This document shows, in pieces, positions 16,994 to 25,690 of a stretch of 51,178 bases of DNA. Made by a program: the position numbers and the translations under genes. Origin of the DNA: a virus. Numbering within the stretch: position 1 is the first letter of the stretch; every line of letters begins with the position of its first letter. The notes under the pieces were generated by a model, which saw only the letters and a program-made list of their open reading frames with translations, was not told where the DNA came from and did not search any database. Where the stretch lies: positions 1-51,178 of IMG/VR virus record IMGVR_UViG_3300033182_000624; one strand, given 5' to 3'.

Positions 16994-17395
16994 TTAAAAA
17001 TTTATCAGTCGCTGTTTTGCTTCTTTGAGGTATGCTATAGTTTCTTTAAGTCTTGCTTCGGTGGCAAAAAACTTAAAACTATCTTTTGTTGTTGCCATTG
17101 TATGCCTATAAAACATTGCATCATTATAATGTTTATAAAAATATTCTATTTTTGACTTAAATTTTCTAACAACAAGCGGGTCAATTGTTTTGCTTTTATG
17201 AATTTTATTAGCAAAACTTTTTGCTGTATTTGCAAAAGGAATGTCATTGACTAAAACTTTTTTTGAAAAGTAATGGACTAGTGCATAGGAACTTCCTTGT
17301 TTCTGTACAACATAAACTGGACGTTTGCTTACATTAGAAGAAATTTTCTCTAATCCTTTGACAAGTCCGTGTTTTTTGCTATTTGGAATGTTCAT
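16994..17395 (-). CDS. Hypothetical basic protein
   Basis: A 133-residue Lys-rich protein beginning MNIPNSKKHGLVKGLEKISS, with helical C-terminal half ending YLKEAKQRLINF. There is no recognisable domain and no visible Shine-Dalgarno; instead TATAAATA ends exactly five bases before the ATG, suggesting a leaderless late message. It lies next to the tagged-protein block, and its basic character would fit an internal head protein, though it lacks the tag. Confidence 0.6.
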   Translation of the reverse strand: MNIPNSKKHGLVKGLEKISSNVSKRPVYVVQKQGSSYALVHYFSKKVLVNDIPFANTAKSFANKIHKSKTIDPLVVRKFKSKIEYFYKHYNDAMFYRHTMATTKDSFKFFATEARLKETIAYLKEAKQRLINF

Positions 17396-17400
17396 ATAAC

Positions 17401-17408
17401 TATTTATA
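17401..17408 (-). promoter_or_regulatory. Late promoter box, 5 nt before ATG 17395
   Basis: Exact TATAAATA, gap GTTAT, then ATG. Confidence 0.6.
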
Positions 17409-17419
17409 ATTTAACAGAG

Positions 17420-17635
17420 TTAAATTACTACTGAATAGGTTTTATAACCTACACAGTTGTCTTTGCGAACTTTTTTAAGGAGATTTTTTTGATATAATTC
17501 TTCGGCAATATATAAATCTCTTTCGCTTAAAGATGTGCAAGGAACAAATCCTGCGGCTTCTATAGTAGAAAAAATTTGTGCTTCTGGTCTGCTGATCAGA
17601 CTTAATTGATTGTTTTTTCCTTTAACTGCTCTCAT
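17420..17635 (-). CDS. Hypothetical small protein
   Basis: A 71-residue protein beginning MRAVKGKNNQLSLISRPEAQ. The start at 17635 was chosen because the longer frame would run 80 bases into the upstream gene; this ATG sits one base after that gene's stop. The sequence looks like a compact helical fold (EAAGFVPCTSLSERDLYIAE), perhaps winged-helix-like, but no family is recognised. Confidence 0.55.
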   Translation of the reverse strand: MRAVKGKNNQLSLISRPEAQIFSTIEAAGFVPCTSLSERDLYIAEELYQKNLLKKVRKDNCVGYKTYSVVI

Positions 17636-17636
17636 A

Positions 17637-18122
17637 TTAACCACCAGTATGCATTGCGGCCATATGAGCTTTGTATTTTTTAGTGCCTTTCTTGTGTGGG
17701 CTTTTACCTTCATCAATATCTAATCTAGATATAACATCATCGATGATACTACCGCCATCAACAACATCTATAACTCTACCACTAGCAAAGTCGCCCATAC
17801 GTTGTCCGCTATGTTCCATATCTGGGTCTACGATATCTTCTACATTTATGTTTGATAATTCTGTATAGATTGATTGTTCTAATGCTTCTCTATCCATTAA
17901 ATCTGTATTTGCACTGAACACATCTACTAAATGATCTACTGCGGCACTAGCGATAATACTTCTTTCTTCACCTTCGTATATGCCTTTGCCAACATTAATT
18001 TTTGCATCTTTCTTTTTAGCACCTACACCTGGTCTTTTGATAGGCTTTTTAGTCATCGGAGCCGCGACTGTAGCAATGGCTCCTGCAGATGTCATTTCAT
18101 TTATAATATCATTTATACGCAT
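17637..18122 (-). CDS. Tagged putative internal head protein (161 aa)
   Basis: Begins MRINDIINEM, matching the block's N-terminal tag with a candidate I-N-E processing site. A Lys-rich segment (KKPIKRPGVGAKKK) is followed by GKGIYE ending at residue 50, a motif also present in the next protein and itself an I-Y-E site. The central part is acidic and helical (LVDVFSANTDLMDREALEQS); the C-terminus (SPHKKGTKKYKAHMAAMHTGG) is basic. No enzyme motif. AATAAATA lies five bases before the ATG. Confidence 0.65.
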   Translation of the reverse strand: MRINDIINEMTSAGAIATVAAPMTKKPIKRPGVGAKKKDAKINVGKGIYEGEERSIIASAAVDHLVDVFSANTDLMDREALEQSIYTELSNINVEDIVDPDMEHSGQRMGDFASGRVIDVVDGGSIIDDVISRLDIDEGKSPHKKGTKKYKAHMAAMHTGG

Positions 18123-18126
18123 ATTA

Positions 18127-19110
18127 CTATTTATTCCTTCCTGCTTTCATATTCGCACACCAGTGATACATTTTACCACGTTCACCTGAATACTTCTTGG
18201 CCTTTGCTCTTAAACTACTTACCGAACCTTTGCAACTAGCACCAGCCTTTTTTACTCTACCCGGTCTACTCTTGCCTTTAACTTTGCCGTCAGCAAAGTT
18301 TTCGTCATATATGCTTTTTTTAGGTAATTTTTTTAAATCTTTTTCTCTCTGCTTTAAGTCTGAGTCTATACCTAGAAGTAATGAATCAAGGTCTTGCATT
18401 GCTTCGATAGTTTCATAAATTCCCTTACCAAAACCATAATTTTTCTTTTTCTTTTTCTTTCTTTTTGCACCAGGCATGTATGTGCCAATACCAGAAAAAC
18501 CTCGACTTACCGGTGCATCACTTGTAGGAGCAGAGTCGGAGGAACCAGTGTCGCCACTGTCTGCAGACCCCCCGTCTCCGCTTGAACCTGTTGAACCGCC
18601 ATCGCCACCAGCACTTGTACCAGAACCTCCACCAGCACTTGCACCAGAGCCACCTGCTCCAGCACCGCCACCAGCACCGGATTCAGCGTCTAATCTCTGC
18701 TTGATTTTGTCTTGTAGTTTTGCGGCCATAACTTCTTTGTCACTTGCAGTATGACTAAAATGCTTCATTACATCTTCTATGTCAGCATTAATTTTTATCA
18801 CTTTAACTTTTGTAATTCCTAATTCGTGTGCCGCATCATATCGATGGTGTCCGTTAATTAAATAATTATTTTTGTCTATAATAAGAGGTCTATCTTCTTT
18901 GTTTTTAAATACATCATGGGATTTTTTGCTGAGTCCTTGTACACGCTGGCTTTGCACTGGTTTGATTTTATCTAAACTAATAGTGCCTTCTTTAAAATCA
19001 AACGGCGAATCTTCAATATGATTTCTACGAATTTGAGGCAATTGGTTGCGATCAAAATGTTTATCTGATTGAGGTCTTTTATATTCTTCAAAAAGTTCTT
19101 TAAATCGCAC
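18127..19110 (-). CDS. ParB/Srx-like protein with Gly/Ser linker, tagged
   Basis: A 327-residue protein beginning MRFKELFEEY (tag with L-F-E). Residues 45-120 form a ParB/sulfiredoxin-like domain with the signature YLINGHHRYDAAHELG, which in ParB-type proteins binds nucleotide. Residues about 143-200 are a Gly/Ser/Ala/Asp low-complexity linker. Then comes a Lys cluster (GAKRKKKKKKNYGFGKGIYE) and a C-terminal basic module with two Cys (GASCKGSVSSLRAKAKKYSG, YHWCANMKAGRNK), seen in other marine phage proteins. The start is a GTG after GAGAAGT. Likely a packaged, DNA-associated multidomain protein; the activity is unknown. Confidence 0.68.
   Translation of the reverse strand: MRFKELFEEYKRPQSDKHFDRNQLPQIRRNHIEDSPFDFKEGTISLDKIKPVQSQRVQGLSKKSHDVFKNKEDRPLIIDKNNYLINGHHRYDAAHELGITKVKVIKINADIEDVMKHFSHTASDKEVMAAKLQDKIKQRLDAESGAGGGAGAGGSGASAGGGSGTSAGGDGGSTGSSGDGGSADSGDTGSSDSAPTSDAPVSRGFSGIGTYMPGAKRKKKKKKNYGFGKGIYETIEAMQDLDSLLLGIDSDLKQREKDLKKLPKKSIYDENFADGKVKGKSRPGRVKKAGASCKGSVSSLRAKAKKYSGERGKMYHWCANMKAGRNK
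18128..18135 (-). promoter_or_regulatory. Late-type promoter box, 5 nt before ATG 18122
   Basis: AATAAATA, gap GTAAT, then ATG; same spacing as at 1340, 7008 and 17401. Confidence 0.5.
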
Positions 19111-19112
19111 TT

Positions 19113-22100
19113 TTACTTCTCATTTAAATTTATTTTTTTCAATTCATTAGCATTCAAATGTCGTTCTGCAAATGCTCTTAAAATAGGACGTAAACATGTG
19201 TCGTCTCCGCCTTGTGCTCTAGCGTCTCTGAATGCATCTAACATTGCAGGAACTGGTATAGCCCAATATGCATGAAATTGTTTTTGTAAATCGCTTGCTG
19301 GTAAATGGTCTGCTAATAAAGTATTTAGAAGGCTAACTCTGTCGTTGTTTGGTACACCATCTTCTGTGATACTTTCTTTAGCCATTTTGGTTGCTGTGGC
19401 ATACATAACTGCCTTAGCATCTTTACCGTAACGCTTCTTAAAGTCTTTAGAGTTTTTCTTCATGCCTTTGACGTATTTTTCTTTGTCTGATTTTTCGTCT
19501 TTCGTTAGTGGGCGTTCAGACAATTTTTTCTTCTTACCAGCACAATGAGCTTTTTGGCTGAAGCCTTTTGGATTTGAACAGTTGATACTGCTCTTGTACT
19601 TTTTACTCCATGCTTCGTCAATTTTCTTTTTGTCCACTTTGGCAATTATACGCAACTGCTCTTCAAGTGGTAGTCTATCAAATTTATCAAATGTATTCGT
19701 ACTTTCTCTCTGAGGTCTTGCTCTCACAAGTGCTTGACTGATTCCCATTGGTTCTCTTAAATGCTGATCAACATTGTCTATCATGAGTTTTAGCATAGCC
19801 TTTTTAGTTGCTGTGTCCACTTGACTGTAATCGTTTAAGAATGCAACTAGCTCTTGTTTTTCGCTGTCTTTGACATACTGATTTATGCCGTTATTCATCA
19901 TGTAATCAAACTCTCTGAAGTTTACTCTGGCTTTGCCGAAATCGTTAAGTCCTTGTAGATGGGCTGGTGTATTTTCGTCACCTATACTTCCATCAGCATT
20001 CTTTTTAAAATAGTTTCCGCCGCTGAATTCATAATTCTTTTCTATGTATTCTTTAGCGGCTTTTACAGCAGAAACATACCTTGGCATACAACATGCATCT
20101 GGATCTGGTTCTGGACGCCAGTTGTGGTCATTGTCATATTGGTTATAAACTTTCTTAAGTAGATTCGCTCCTTGGTCGTTTACACCGGTTTCTATTTTCA
20201 AATACTTTGCTAAACTTACCCAGTTTGTTGCATCTGCAATACTGCTGGAAGACCACCCTTCCTTACCATTGACACCTGCCTGTATTGGTATTTGAACATC
20301 TATGCTGTTAAGTCTTTTCTTTTCTTCAGCATCTGCTTTTTTAGCCAGTTCTGGATTGTTCACTCTCCATGCTGTTGCGGCACTTAGTGAGAATGGCTCA
20401 CCGTGTGGCCCTTCCAGATGTTCTTGGGGTAATAATGGTGCAAACTGTCCCATGCCTATTCTGCCATCACCTAACTTGTCTGTGAACTCTACATTTCTCC
20501 TTTTTAATTTTTGTTTGATGTTACGATCGTTGATATCTACATAGTAATTGTCAATGTCTTTAAATTCATAACCGTACAAAGTTTTAAATTTTTTCAACAA
20601 AAATTCTGCTATAGTTTCGCGCCATGTGCCTTTATATCTACTGTTATCTAAAACTTTTTGAGCATCAAGTGCAGTAAAGTAATGAGCATTTGGTATTACC
20701 AACATATCACCATAATCACTCCTGTGCATACTGCTGGTGAATCTAAGTGCTCGTGCTAGGTCTCTGTCTTCCACGTTATCTAATCTATCTGCCATTCCTT
20801 TGGTAACAAAAATATTGCCGCCAAAATCAAAGCCATCTACCTTAGCAATATGGGTTGGGCCATGCTTTTTCTTGAAGTCTGCTTGTTTTTGATCTAACTG
20901 TTTCTTGTTGGCAATTTCGCTACTTTGACTGTCAAAGCCTAATTTTTGTGCTACCTTATCAAAGCCTGTTAAGAATTCTTTAATGGCATCTGTTCTCTGC
21001 TTGATGATTTCTGGAATAGGACCTAAACGATAAAAACCATCACCTTCTCGAGATTTCATTTCGTAGTATCTGTCATAACAAGAACGAAGATAATTCTGCA
21101 TACTGTCACGCAATTGATATGCTATAGGGTCGTCCCACACCATTATGGTATTAGGTTGTTCAATGCCTTTAACCATGTCCATTAGTTTTTCTGCGGTGCG
21201 TTCGCTCATTCCAAAATACTGATAGTTATCGCGATGATGAGCATGAGCAGTGCCTCTGAGATCTTTGTGCTTATCTCCCATCTCATCATCATCGGTTTTA
21301 ACAGCATCAACAAGATCAGTGAGTAACTTACCAATCTCTCTCATACTGTCAATATACAAACCTGGATTGTCTTGGCGAATGTCTTCCAAATGTTCCCAAC
21401 GACTACGCATTTTGATTATCATTTTGCTGAGAGCATTGTCTATATAACTGTCATCGCCTGTGATTTTAGGATTATGGCCCTTGGCAACAGGATGATTCCA
21501 TTCTGGATATTGTTTGAGGTAGTCTGTCAATGCTTTTAATTTTTTAGAGTCTACAGGCTCACCTGCACTAAACAAAGCACCTTCTCCATAACTGCCTCGT
21601 TGAACTTTGGAATGAAACTCTTTGAATTCTCTGTTAGCACTTTGATGTCTTACTTCATCTACCCAACGTGCTGTAAAGTCTGGACCTCTACCACTGGCGC
21701 CTGCTAACAGGTTTGCAAACTTTATTGCTTCGTGGCTGTCTTTTATGTCATCACTTTGAATAGCATTCCACATGCCTTGTGTAATTTTTTCTACTTGGTT
21801 AGCACTTAGGTATTCTGGTTCTTGTACAACTGATTTTTTAAACAGTTTGTCTACACCGTTTTTAATTCTGCCCAATATTATTTTAGGTGTTAAATTACTA
21901 CTTATAGGGTCACCTGTGTCTATGCGGTTTTGATGAGCATTTATTAGTTCACTTAACTTGTCATAATCTAATTCAAAGTCTTTGAGTGCTGATCTCAATA
22001 CGCCGATACTTTTTGCATTTGGTGTTGCACGATTATGCCCTTGATTGTAATCGTACCCTGCTTGTGCAACTGCACCTGCAAAGTTTGTTTGAGCTCTTGT

Positions 22101-24266
22101 TAAAAGATTTTGTAGCCTATCAGCATGTGGGCCATCTGTTTCAACATCTTCGTTTTGTTGATTTTTTAATTGCTTGTATTCAGCAAGTGTGTTGTATGCC
22201 GAGGCAAGATATCTCAAATGTTCTACATAGTTGTCTTTGCTGAAATAATCTTTAAGCACATCTATTGCTGGCGCTTCAACATCTGGATTAATTCTGTCTT
22301 TTACTCGCTCTTCTGCGTCTGCACTGATTTTACCTATATTGGTGATCAATCTATACAGTGCTTTTGCATAATCCTGATTGTATAATTTATTGCTGTATGC
22401 CGCTTGTATAGTTGTAGCATAACGAATAACTGCTTTTACAACTTTAGGATAATCTCTATGATAATCGCTACCACCGCCAATTCTAAATTCTATCAGTTGA
22501 TTGCCCGTGTCGCCATCTTTTTGATCTTTAAAATTAATACTGCTAAATTTATCTTGGCTGATACCATCACTTAAAATATTTTCAATTTGTTCAATGGTTT
22601 TGGCATCAGGGTTGGCTTTTAGTTTGTTGCCTAACTTTTCTAAATTTTTATATTGGCTTTTGGCGTAACTGTTGTTTTCTCTGCCAAATGTGCTGAGCAA
22701 ATATTTGTCACCTAACAGCACTGCTAACTTGACTGGATTTATTTTAAGATCATTAGTAAATCCTTTGAAGCCTGGACCTTCGCCTTGTGTACCAGCATAA
22801 CTCATAGTCACATGCAAACCAGTTGAACTGTTGGTATCAACATCTTGCTCTTCTAACCAAGCAAACAGACTTTTCATTTCTTCCAGCATCTTTCTGGGTG
22901 TGCTGTACACTGGTGAAATAATTTCTGATCCAGTACCGCTAGTTTGAATACTGCTGTCTGACTCTACACGCCAGTAGTCCTGATCAGTATCACCATAGCC
23001 GCTATGGTAGTCTCCTGCCCGCACACTTGTTGCTTTAGAATTTTCTTCTGCCCAATCTCTGAGATAACCTGCTACTTCTTCTTGTCCGCCGCCTTCGCCG
23101 TAATCCGGATTACTCAAATAGATTTCATGTTCACTTAAACAACTGTACCAACTACCATACTCATACTCTGCCCAACGGTCTATATCGTAATCATCTCGAG
23201 CATTATCAATTGCTTGATCTATTGCTTCGCCGTTGTCGCGGATATCTTCCTCTAACCAATCTCTATAAGAGTCTAATAATTCTTCTTCCACATACTGACG
23301 TCCCCAATTCATAAAATCCCAATCTTCGTATTCTTCTTGGTCTTCTTCTGGCAAGTCGTCTAAAATTCTTTCTTTGTATTCTTCGATATCTGATTCAGAT
23401 AGTTCATCTTCTATATACTTGTTGAGATAGTATTCATCCTCTTCACGATCAGAAACAAGGTCTTCGATGATTTCGCCTTCATAATCGTATGCTTTTTCAG
23501 ATATCCATTCACTGTAACTTTCTTCAATCGCACTCGCTGATCTACTGCCTTCTTGGTCTCTGACCATGTCCTCAATATCGTACCAGCCGTAATCTTCTAA
23601 CCAGTCGCTGTCATCGTCTTCACTGTCGCCATATACACTGTCCCAAGAAGTTTCTGCTTCGAAACCGCATTTGATGGGGAGATCTAATGCTTGTTGTGCA
23701 ATTTCTTTACTGTTAAAATTGATTTCAAATATTAATTCTTCGCCTTGTTCTCTTAATCTAAATTTACGTGAAAGTTTCTTTATTTTTCTGCCAAGTTTAT
23801 AAAGTTTTCTATCTTTATTTAACTTTGCTCCTAGTTTGCTCTCTTCCATGTTTACATATTCTGGATTTTGTACAAACATTTCTTCGTCAGGGTCAACAAT
23901 TCTGTATTGATTCTTGGGATCTTTAATTACTACTGCTTCTGGATTAGGTTTGTCGCCGACTTTGCTTACAACTGTTCCTATATCTTTTCCATCTTTGTCT
24001 TTTAAAATAGAATCTACTTCTTGCTCTCCTGCTTTTGTAGAAATAATAGGTTCTTGCTCCAATTGATCTTGCCTTGCAATTTTTGCAGTAGTAGGACTTA
24101 CATTTTTTGCCATTGTAGGGCTTTGAGGCTTTTCTTGACTTGGAGATTTTTGATTTGATTTAGCAACACTGCCCATAGACTGCTGTCCTACCGGTGTGCT
24201 TACACCAGGCTTCATGCCGTATTCTTTCAAAATAGATTGAAATGTTCTTATATCTTTAAACTTCAT
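19113..24266 (-). CDS. Giant tagged protein (1717 aa) with amidoligase-like domain
   Basis: The largest gene in the window. It begins MKFKDIRTFQSILKEYG, tag-like with an L-K-E site. After a disordered Ser/Pro/Gln-rich region, residues about 196-640 carry the landmarks of the Amidoligase_2 family: CGFEAE (200-205), WRVESDSSI (432-440), GSEIISPVY (446-454), NSSTGLHVTMSY (479-490) and later IEFRIGGG. These correspond to E-x-E, D-S, E-I-V-S-P and G-x-H motifs of carboxylate-amine ligases. An acidic insert occupies 210-360. The remaining 1000 residues are helical with no recognised domain, ending in a basic Cys-containing module (INCSNPKGFSQKAHCAGKKK). It is inferred to be an ejected internal protein. 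Confidence 0.72.
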   Translation of the reverse strand: MKFKDIRTFQSILKEYGMKPGVSTPVGQQSMGSVAKSNQKSPSQEKPQSPTMAKNVSPTTAKIARQDQLEQEPIISTKAGEQEVDSILKDKDGKDIGTVVSKVGDKPNPEAVVIKDPKNQYRIVDPDEEMFVQNPEYVNMEESKLGAKLNKDRKLYKLGRKIKKLSRKFRLREQGEELIFEINFNSKEIAQQALDLPIKCGFEAETSWDSVYGDSEDDDSDWLEDYGWYDIEDMVRDQEGSRSASAIEESYSEWISEKAYDYEGEIIEDLVSDREEDEYYLNKYIEDELSESDIEEYKERILDDLPEEDQEEYEDWDFMNWGRQYVEEELLDSYRDWLEEDIRDNGEAIDQAIDNARDDYDIDRWAEYEYGSWYSCLSEHEIYLSNPDYGEGGGQEEVAGYLRDWAEENSKATSVRAGDYHSGYGDTDQDYWRVESDSSIQTSGTGSEIISPVYSTPRKMLEEMKSLFAWLEEQDVDTNSSTGLHVTMSYAGTQGEGPGFKGFTNDLKINPVKLAVLLGDKYLLSTFGRENNSYAKSQYKNLEKLGNKLKANPDAKTIEQIENILSDGISQDKFSSINFKDQKDGDTGNQLIEFRIGGGSDYHRDYPKVVKAVIRYATTIQAAYSNKLYNQDYAKALYRLITNIGKISADAEERVKDRINPDVEAPAIDVLKDYFSKDNYVEHLRYLASAYNTLAEYKQLKNQQNEDVETDGPHADRLQNLLTRAQTNFAGAVAQAGYDYNQGHNRATPNAKSIGVLRSALKDFELDYDKLSELINAHQNRIDTGDPISSNLTPKIILGRIKNGVDKLFKKSVVQEPEYLSANQVEKITQGMWNAIQSDDIKDSHEAIKFANLLAGASGRGPDFTARWVDEVRHQSANREFKEFHSKVQRGSYGEGALFSAGEPVDSKKLKALTDYLKQYPEWNHPVAKGHNPKITGDDSYIDNALSKMIIKMRSRWEHLEDIRQDNPGLYIDSMREIGKLLTDLVDAVKTDDDEMGDKHKDLRGTAHAHHRDNYQYFGMSERTAEKLMDMVKGIEQPNTIMVWDDPIAYQLRDSMQNYLRSCYDRYYEMKSREGDGFYRLGPIPEIIKQRTDAIKEFLTGFDKVAQKLGFDSQSSEIANKKQLDQKQADFKKKHGPTHIAKVDGFDFGGNIFVTKGMADRLDNVEDRDLARALRFTSSMHRSDYGDMLVIPNAHYFTALDAQKVLDNSRYKGTWRETIAEFLLKKFKTLYGYEFKDIDNYYVDINDRNIKQKLKRRNVEFTDKLGDGRIGMGQFAPLLPQEHLEGPHGEPFSLSAATAWRVNNPELAKKADAEEKKRLNSIDVQIPIQAGVNGKEGWSSSSIADATNWVSLAKYLKIETGVNDQGANLLKKVYNQYDNDHNWRPEPDPDACCMPRYVSAVKAAKEYIEKNYEFSGGNYFKKNADGSIGDENTPAHLQGLNDFGKARVNFREFDYMMNNGINQYVKDSEKQELVAFLNDYSQVDTATKKAMLKLMIDNVDQHLREPMGISQALVRARPQRESTNTFDKFDRLPLEEQLRIIAKVDKKKIDEAWSKKYKSSINCSNPKGFSQKAHCAGKKKKLSERPLTKDEKSDKEKYVKGMKKNSKDFKKRYGKDAKAVMYATATKMAKESITEDGVPNNDRVSLLNTLLADHLPASDLQKQFHAYWAIPVPAMLDAFRDARAQGGDDTCLRPILRAFAERHLNANELKKINLNEK

Positions 24267-24550
24267 TATCTGCGCCTATTCATAGTTTTTAATCTTCTAG
24301 AGGCAGGATTCATTCTTCTAGTTCTCTGAGATTTTCTAGCGAGTCTACTGCCCATTCTAGCCTTTGTCCTTTTAAGTGTAATACGCTTTTTCATATCAAT
24401 AGGCTTTGAGCATTGTCCAATATTAGATACAACTCTGCCTGCACGTCTTCCTGACGTACATCTAACAGCACGTTTAATGGTGTTGCCCATTCTACGCCAA
24501 ACCATTCTTGCTTCAACAATAGGCTCTTCTGTAAATTCGTCTATTCTCAT
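24266..24550 (-). CDS. Tagged, highly basic protein (94 aa)
   Basis: Begins MRIDEFTEEPIVEARMVWRR: the tag plus I-V-E-A, very like the T4 internal-protein cleavage region. The other 80 residues are extremely rich in Arg and Lys (SGRRAGRVVSNIGQCSKPID, NPASRRLKTMNRRR), expected to bind DNA. T4 internal proteins are likewise small, basic and tagged. Its start overlaps the giant gene's context: ATG of the giant gene is at this gene's stop. The best simple match in the window to a DNA-bound internal head protein. Confidence 0.68.
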   Translation of the reverse strand: MRIDEFTEEPIVEARMVWRRMGNTIKRAVRCTSGRRAGRVVSNIGQCSKPIDMKKRITLKRTKARMGSRLARKSQRTRRMNPASRRLKTMNRRR

Positions 24551-24795
24551 GATCCGCTTAACACCCTGAAAACTAAGCCGCCGACTGTTGCAATTAGTGT
24601 AGTTACAGTAACACCAACAATAGCAACAATCCAGTTTTCTAATTTGTTTAATCTATCTCTAGTGACTTCTTTGAATTCTCTCAATTCACTGGTTATACTT
24701 TCAATACGCAACATGTCAGCAATTATGTGTGCTTCTAAATTACCGTTTTGTGCATATATTTCTGGTTTGTTTTCTGGTTCTGTTTTTTTTGGCAT
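24547..24795 (-). CDS. Small coiled-coil plus TM protein, XhlA/holin-like
   Basis: An 82-residue protein: polar N-terminus (MPKKTEPENKPEIYAQNG), a charged helix (residues 30-55, SELREFKEVTRDRLNKLENW) and one transmembrane helix at 55-75 (IVAIVGVTVTTLIATVGGLV). This layout is that of XhlA-type haemolysin/holin accessory proteins. It overlaps the basic tagged gene by four bases. A lysis or membrane-anchoring role is plausible but not shown; no endolysin or second holin is seen next to it. Confidence 0.6.
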   Translation of the reverse strand: MPKKTEPENKPEIYAQNGNLEAHIIADMLRIESITSELREFKEVTRDRLNKLENWIVAIVGVTVTTLIATVGGLVFRVLSGS

Positions 24796-24809
24796 GTTTT
24801 TTCTCTAAT

Positions 24810-25214
24810 TTATAATAAATCTTGTTTACTAAATTCCATGTTTATCGAATTTTTAGTATCTACAGTACCGCCATTTAAAACAATACCGTCTAATTCGTCT
24901 TTTAATAAATCTACACTGTGAGCACCTTCCCGCTCAAATGCAAATTTAAATATCCATCCTGCACCTGTTAATGTTTGAGCACCATAATTTTCTAATAAAT
25001 TTGCCCCTACACCACTAAGTCGTACAGGATTATTCATTACTACTGGTTGTGCTCTCAAACCAATCACTTGTACAACACTTTCAAAATCTTTTTGTGTACT
25101 GTCGTTAAAGTCACCTGTTCGAGTAATATCAATAGTAGTAAACAATGTGTAGAATTCTATATTACTTGATAGAACTTCTGAGCTACCCATTGCTCCGCTT
25201 CTAATTAAACTCAT
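24810..25214 (-). CDS. Hypothetical structural protein (134 aa)
   Basis: Begins MSLIRSGAMGSSEVLSSNIE. Beta-rich with segments such as FYTLFTTIDITRTGDFND and GAGWIFKFAFEREGAHSV. A conventional SD (GGAG) precedes the ATG and a late promoter lies 21 bases upstream, so it is expressed late. No family is recognised; a head or tail component is the most likely role. Confidence 0.6.
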   Translation of the reverse strand: MSLIRSGAMGSSEVLSSNIEFYTLFTTIDITRTGDFNDSTQKDFESVVQVIGLRAQPVVMNNPVRLSGVGANLLENYGAQTLTGAGWIFKFAFEREGAHSVDLLKDELDGIVLNGGTVDTKNSINMEFSKQDLL

Positions 25215-25235
25215 GTGTGTCTCCGTATATTACAC

Positions 25236-25243
25236 TATTTATC
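25236..25243 (-). promoter_or_regulatory. Late promoter for 134-aa protein
   Basis: GATAAATA, 21 bases upstream of the ATG at 25214. Confidence 0.65.
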
Positions 25244-25267
25244 AAGTTTTTAAATTGCGGAGCCAAA

Positions 25268-25295
25268 AAAAATCCCCACCGTAGTGAGGATTTTT
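25268..25295 (-). terminator. Rho-independent terminator after 81-aa protein
   Basis: Twelve-base arms with one C-A mismatch and loop at 25280-25283; the minus strand continues into a run of eight T. Two more short hairpins (25301-25314 and 25319-25333) lie between it and the stop codon. Confidence 0.8.
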
Positions 25296-25335
25296 AATTT
25301 GTGACTGTTGTCACGGTCCCTAAGGTAGTTAGGAA

Positions 25336-25581
25336 TTAGTCAGTAAATGTTGCGATTAATGTAGTACCTGTGATTGAAGGTGTTGCTGCCGCGCCTTGTA
25401 CTGCAATGTGCGAACCTGATGTTAAGCCTTCAACTGCTACAACCACAAAACCTTCGTTTTGTGCTTCTAAACATGCCGCTTCAACTGTTACTACTGATAC
25501 ATCATCAACTTCTAAGATGTGAGTTGTACCTACGAAACCGTTTGCCGCTCTTACTGCCGCGTTTGGATTTGCTTGTGCCAT
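25336..25581 (-). CDS. Small abundant virion-like protein (81 aa)
   Basis: Begins MAQANPNAAVRAANGFVGTT; Ala/Val/Thr/Gly-rich beta protein without charged clusters, ending TGTTLIATFTD. The first 20 residues resemble those of the next gene upstream (MAQADRRAAAAGEFIG), suggesting related proteins. It has its own late promoter, a 5' stem-loop, an AGGAGA ribosome site and its own terminator: the layout of a highly expressed single-gene unit. A capsid decoration, head-fibre or tail component is likely; no homologue is recognised. Confidence 0.7.
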   Translation of the reverse strand: MAQANPNAAVRAANGFVGTTHILEVDDVSVVTVEAACLEAQNEGFVVVAVEGLTSGSHIAVQGAAATPSITGTTLIATFTD

Positions 25582-25603
25582 TATATTTCTCCTAAATGTA
25601 TTC

Positions 25604-25619
25604 GGACTTTTTTAAGTCC
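25604..25619 (-). other. 5'-leader stem-loop before 81-aa protein
   Basis: Perfect 6-bp stem (GGACTT/AAGTCC) with a four-A loop, starting about three bases after the predicted late start site. Confidence 0.65.
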
Positions 25620-25627
25620 TATGCAAT

Positions 25628-25635
25628 TATTTATC
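25628..25635 (-). promoter_or_regulatory. Late promoter for 81-aa protein
   Basis: GATAAATA, 46 bases upstream of the ATG at 25581. Confidence 0.7.
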
Positions 25636-25648
25636 TTTTTTAGTCAAA

Positions 25649-25674
25649 AAAATACCCGCATAAGCGGGTATTTT
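25649..25674 (-). terminator. Rho-independent terminator after 86-aa protein
   Basis: Perfect 11-bp stem containing TACCCGC/GCGGGTA with a TTAT loop (minus strand), followed by a T-run. Confidence 0.9.
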
Positions 25675-25690
25675 ATAAAGTTTTTTAAAC

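Noticed and set aside
18476-18754. Proline-rich plus-strand frame (92 aa, many PP repeats)
   Set aside because: It is the antisense of the Gly/Ser/Ala linker of the minus-strand ParB-like gene; GGC/GCC-type codons read backwards give Pro. No ribosome site.
24547-24795. Firm assignment as holin
   Set aside because: Layout fits XhlA-type proteins, but no endolysin is nearby and single-TM proteins are common, so it is called holin-like only.
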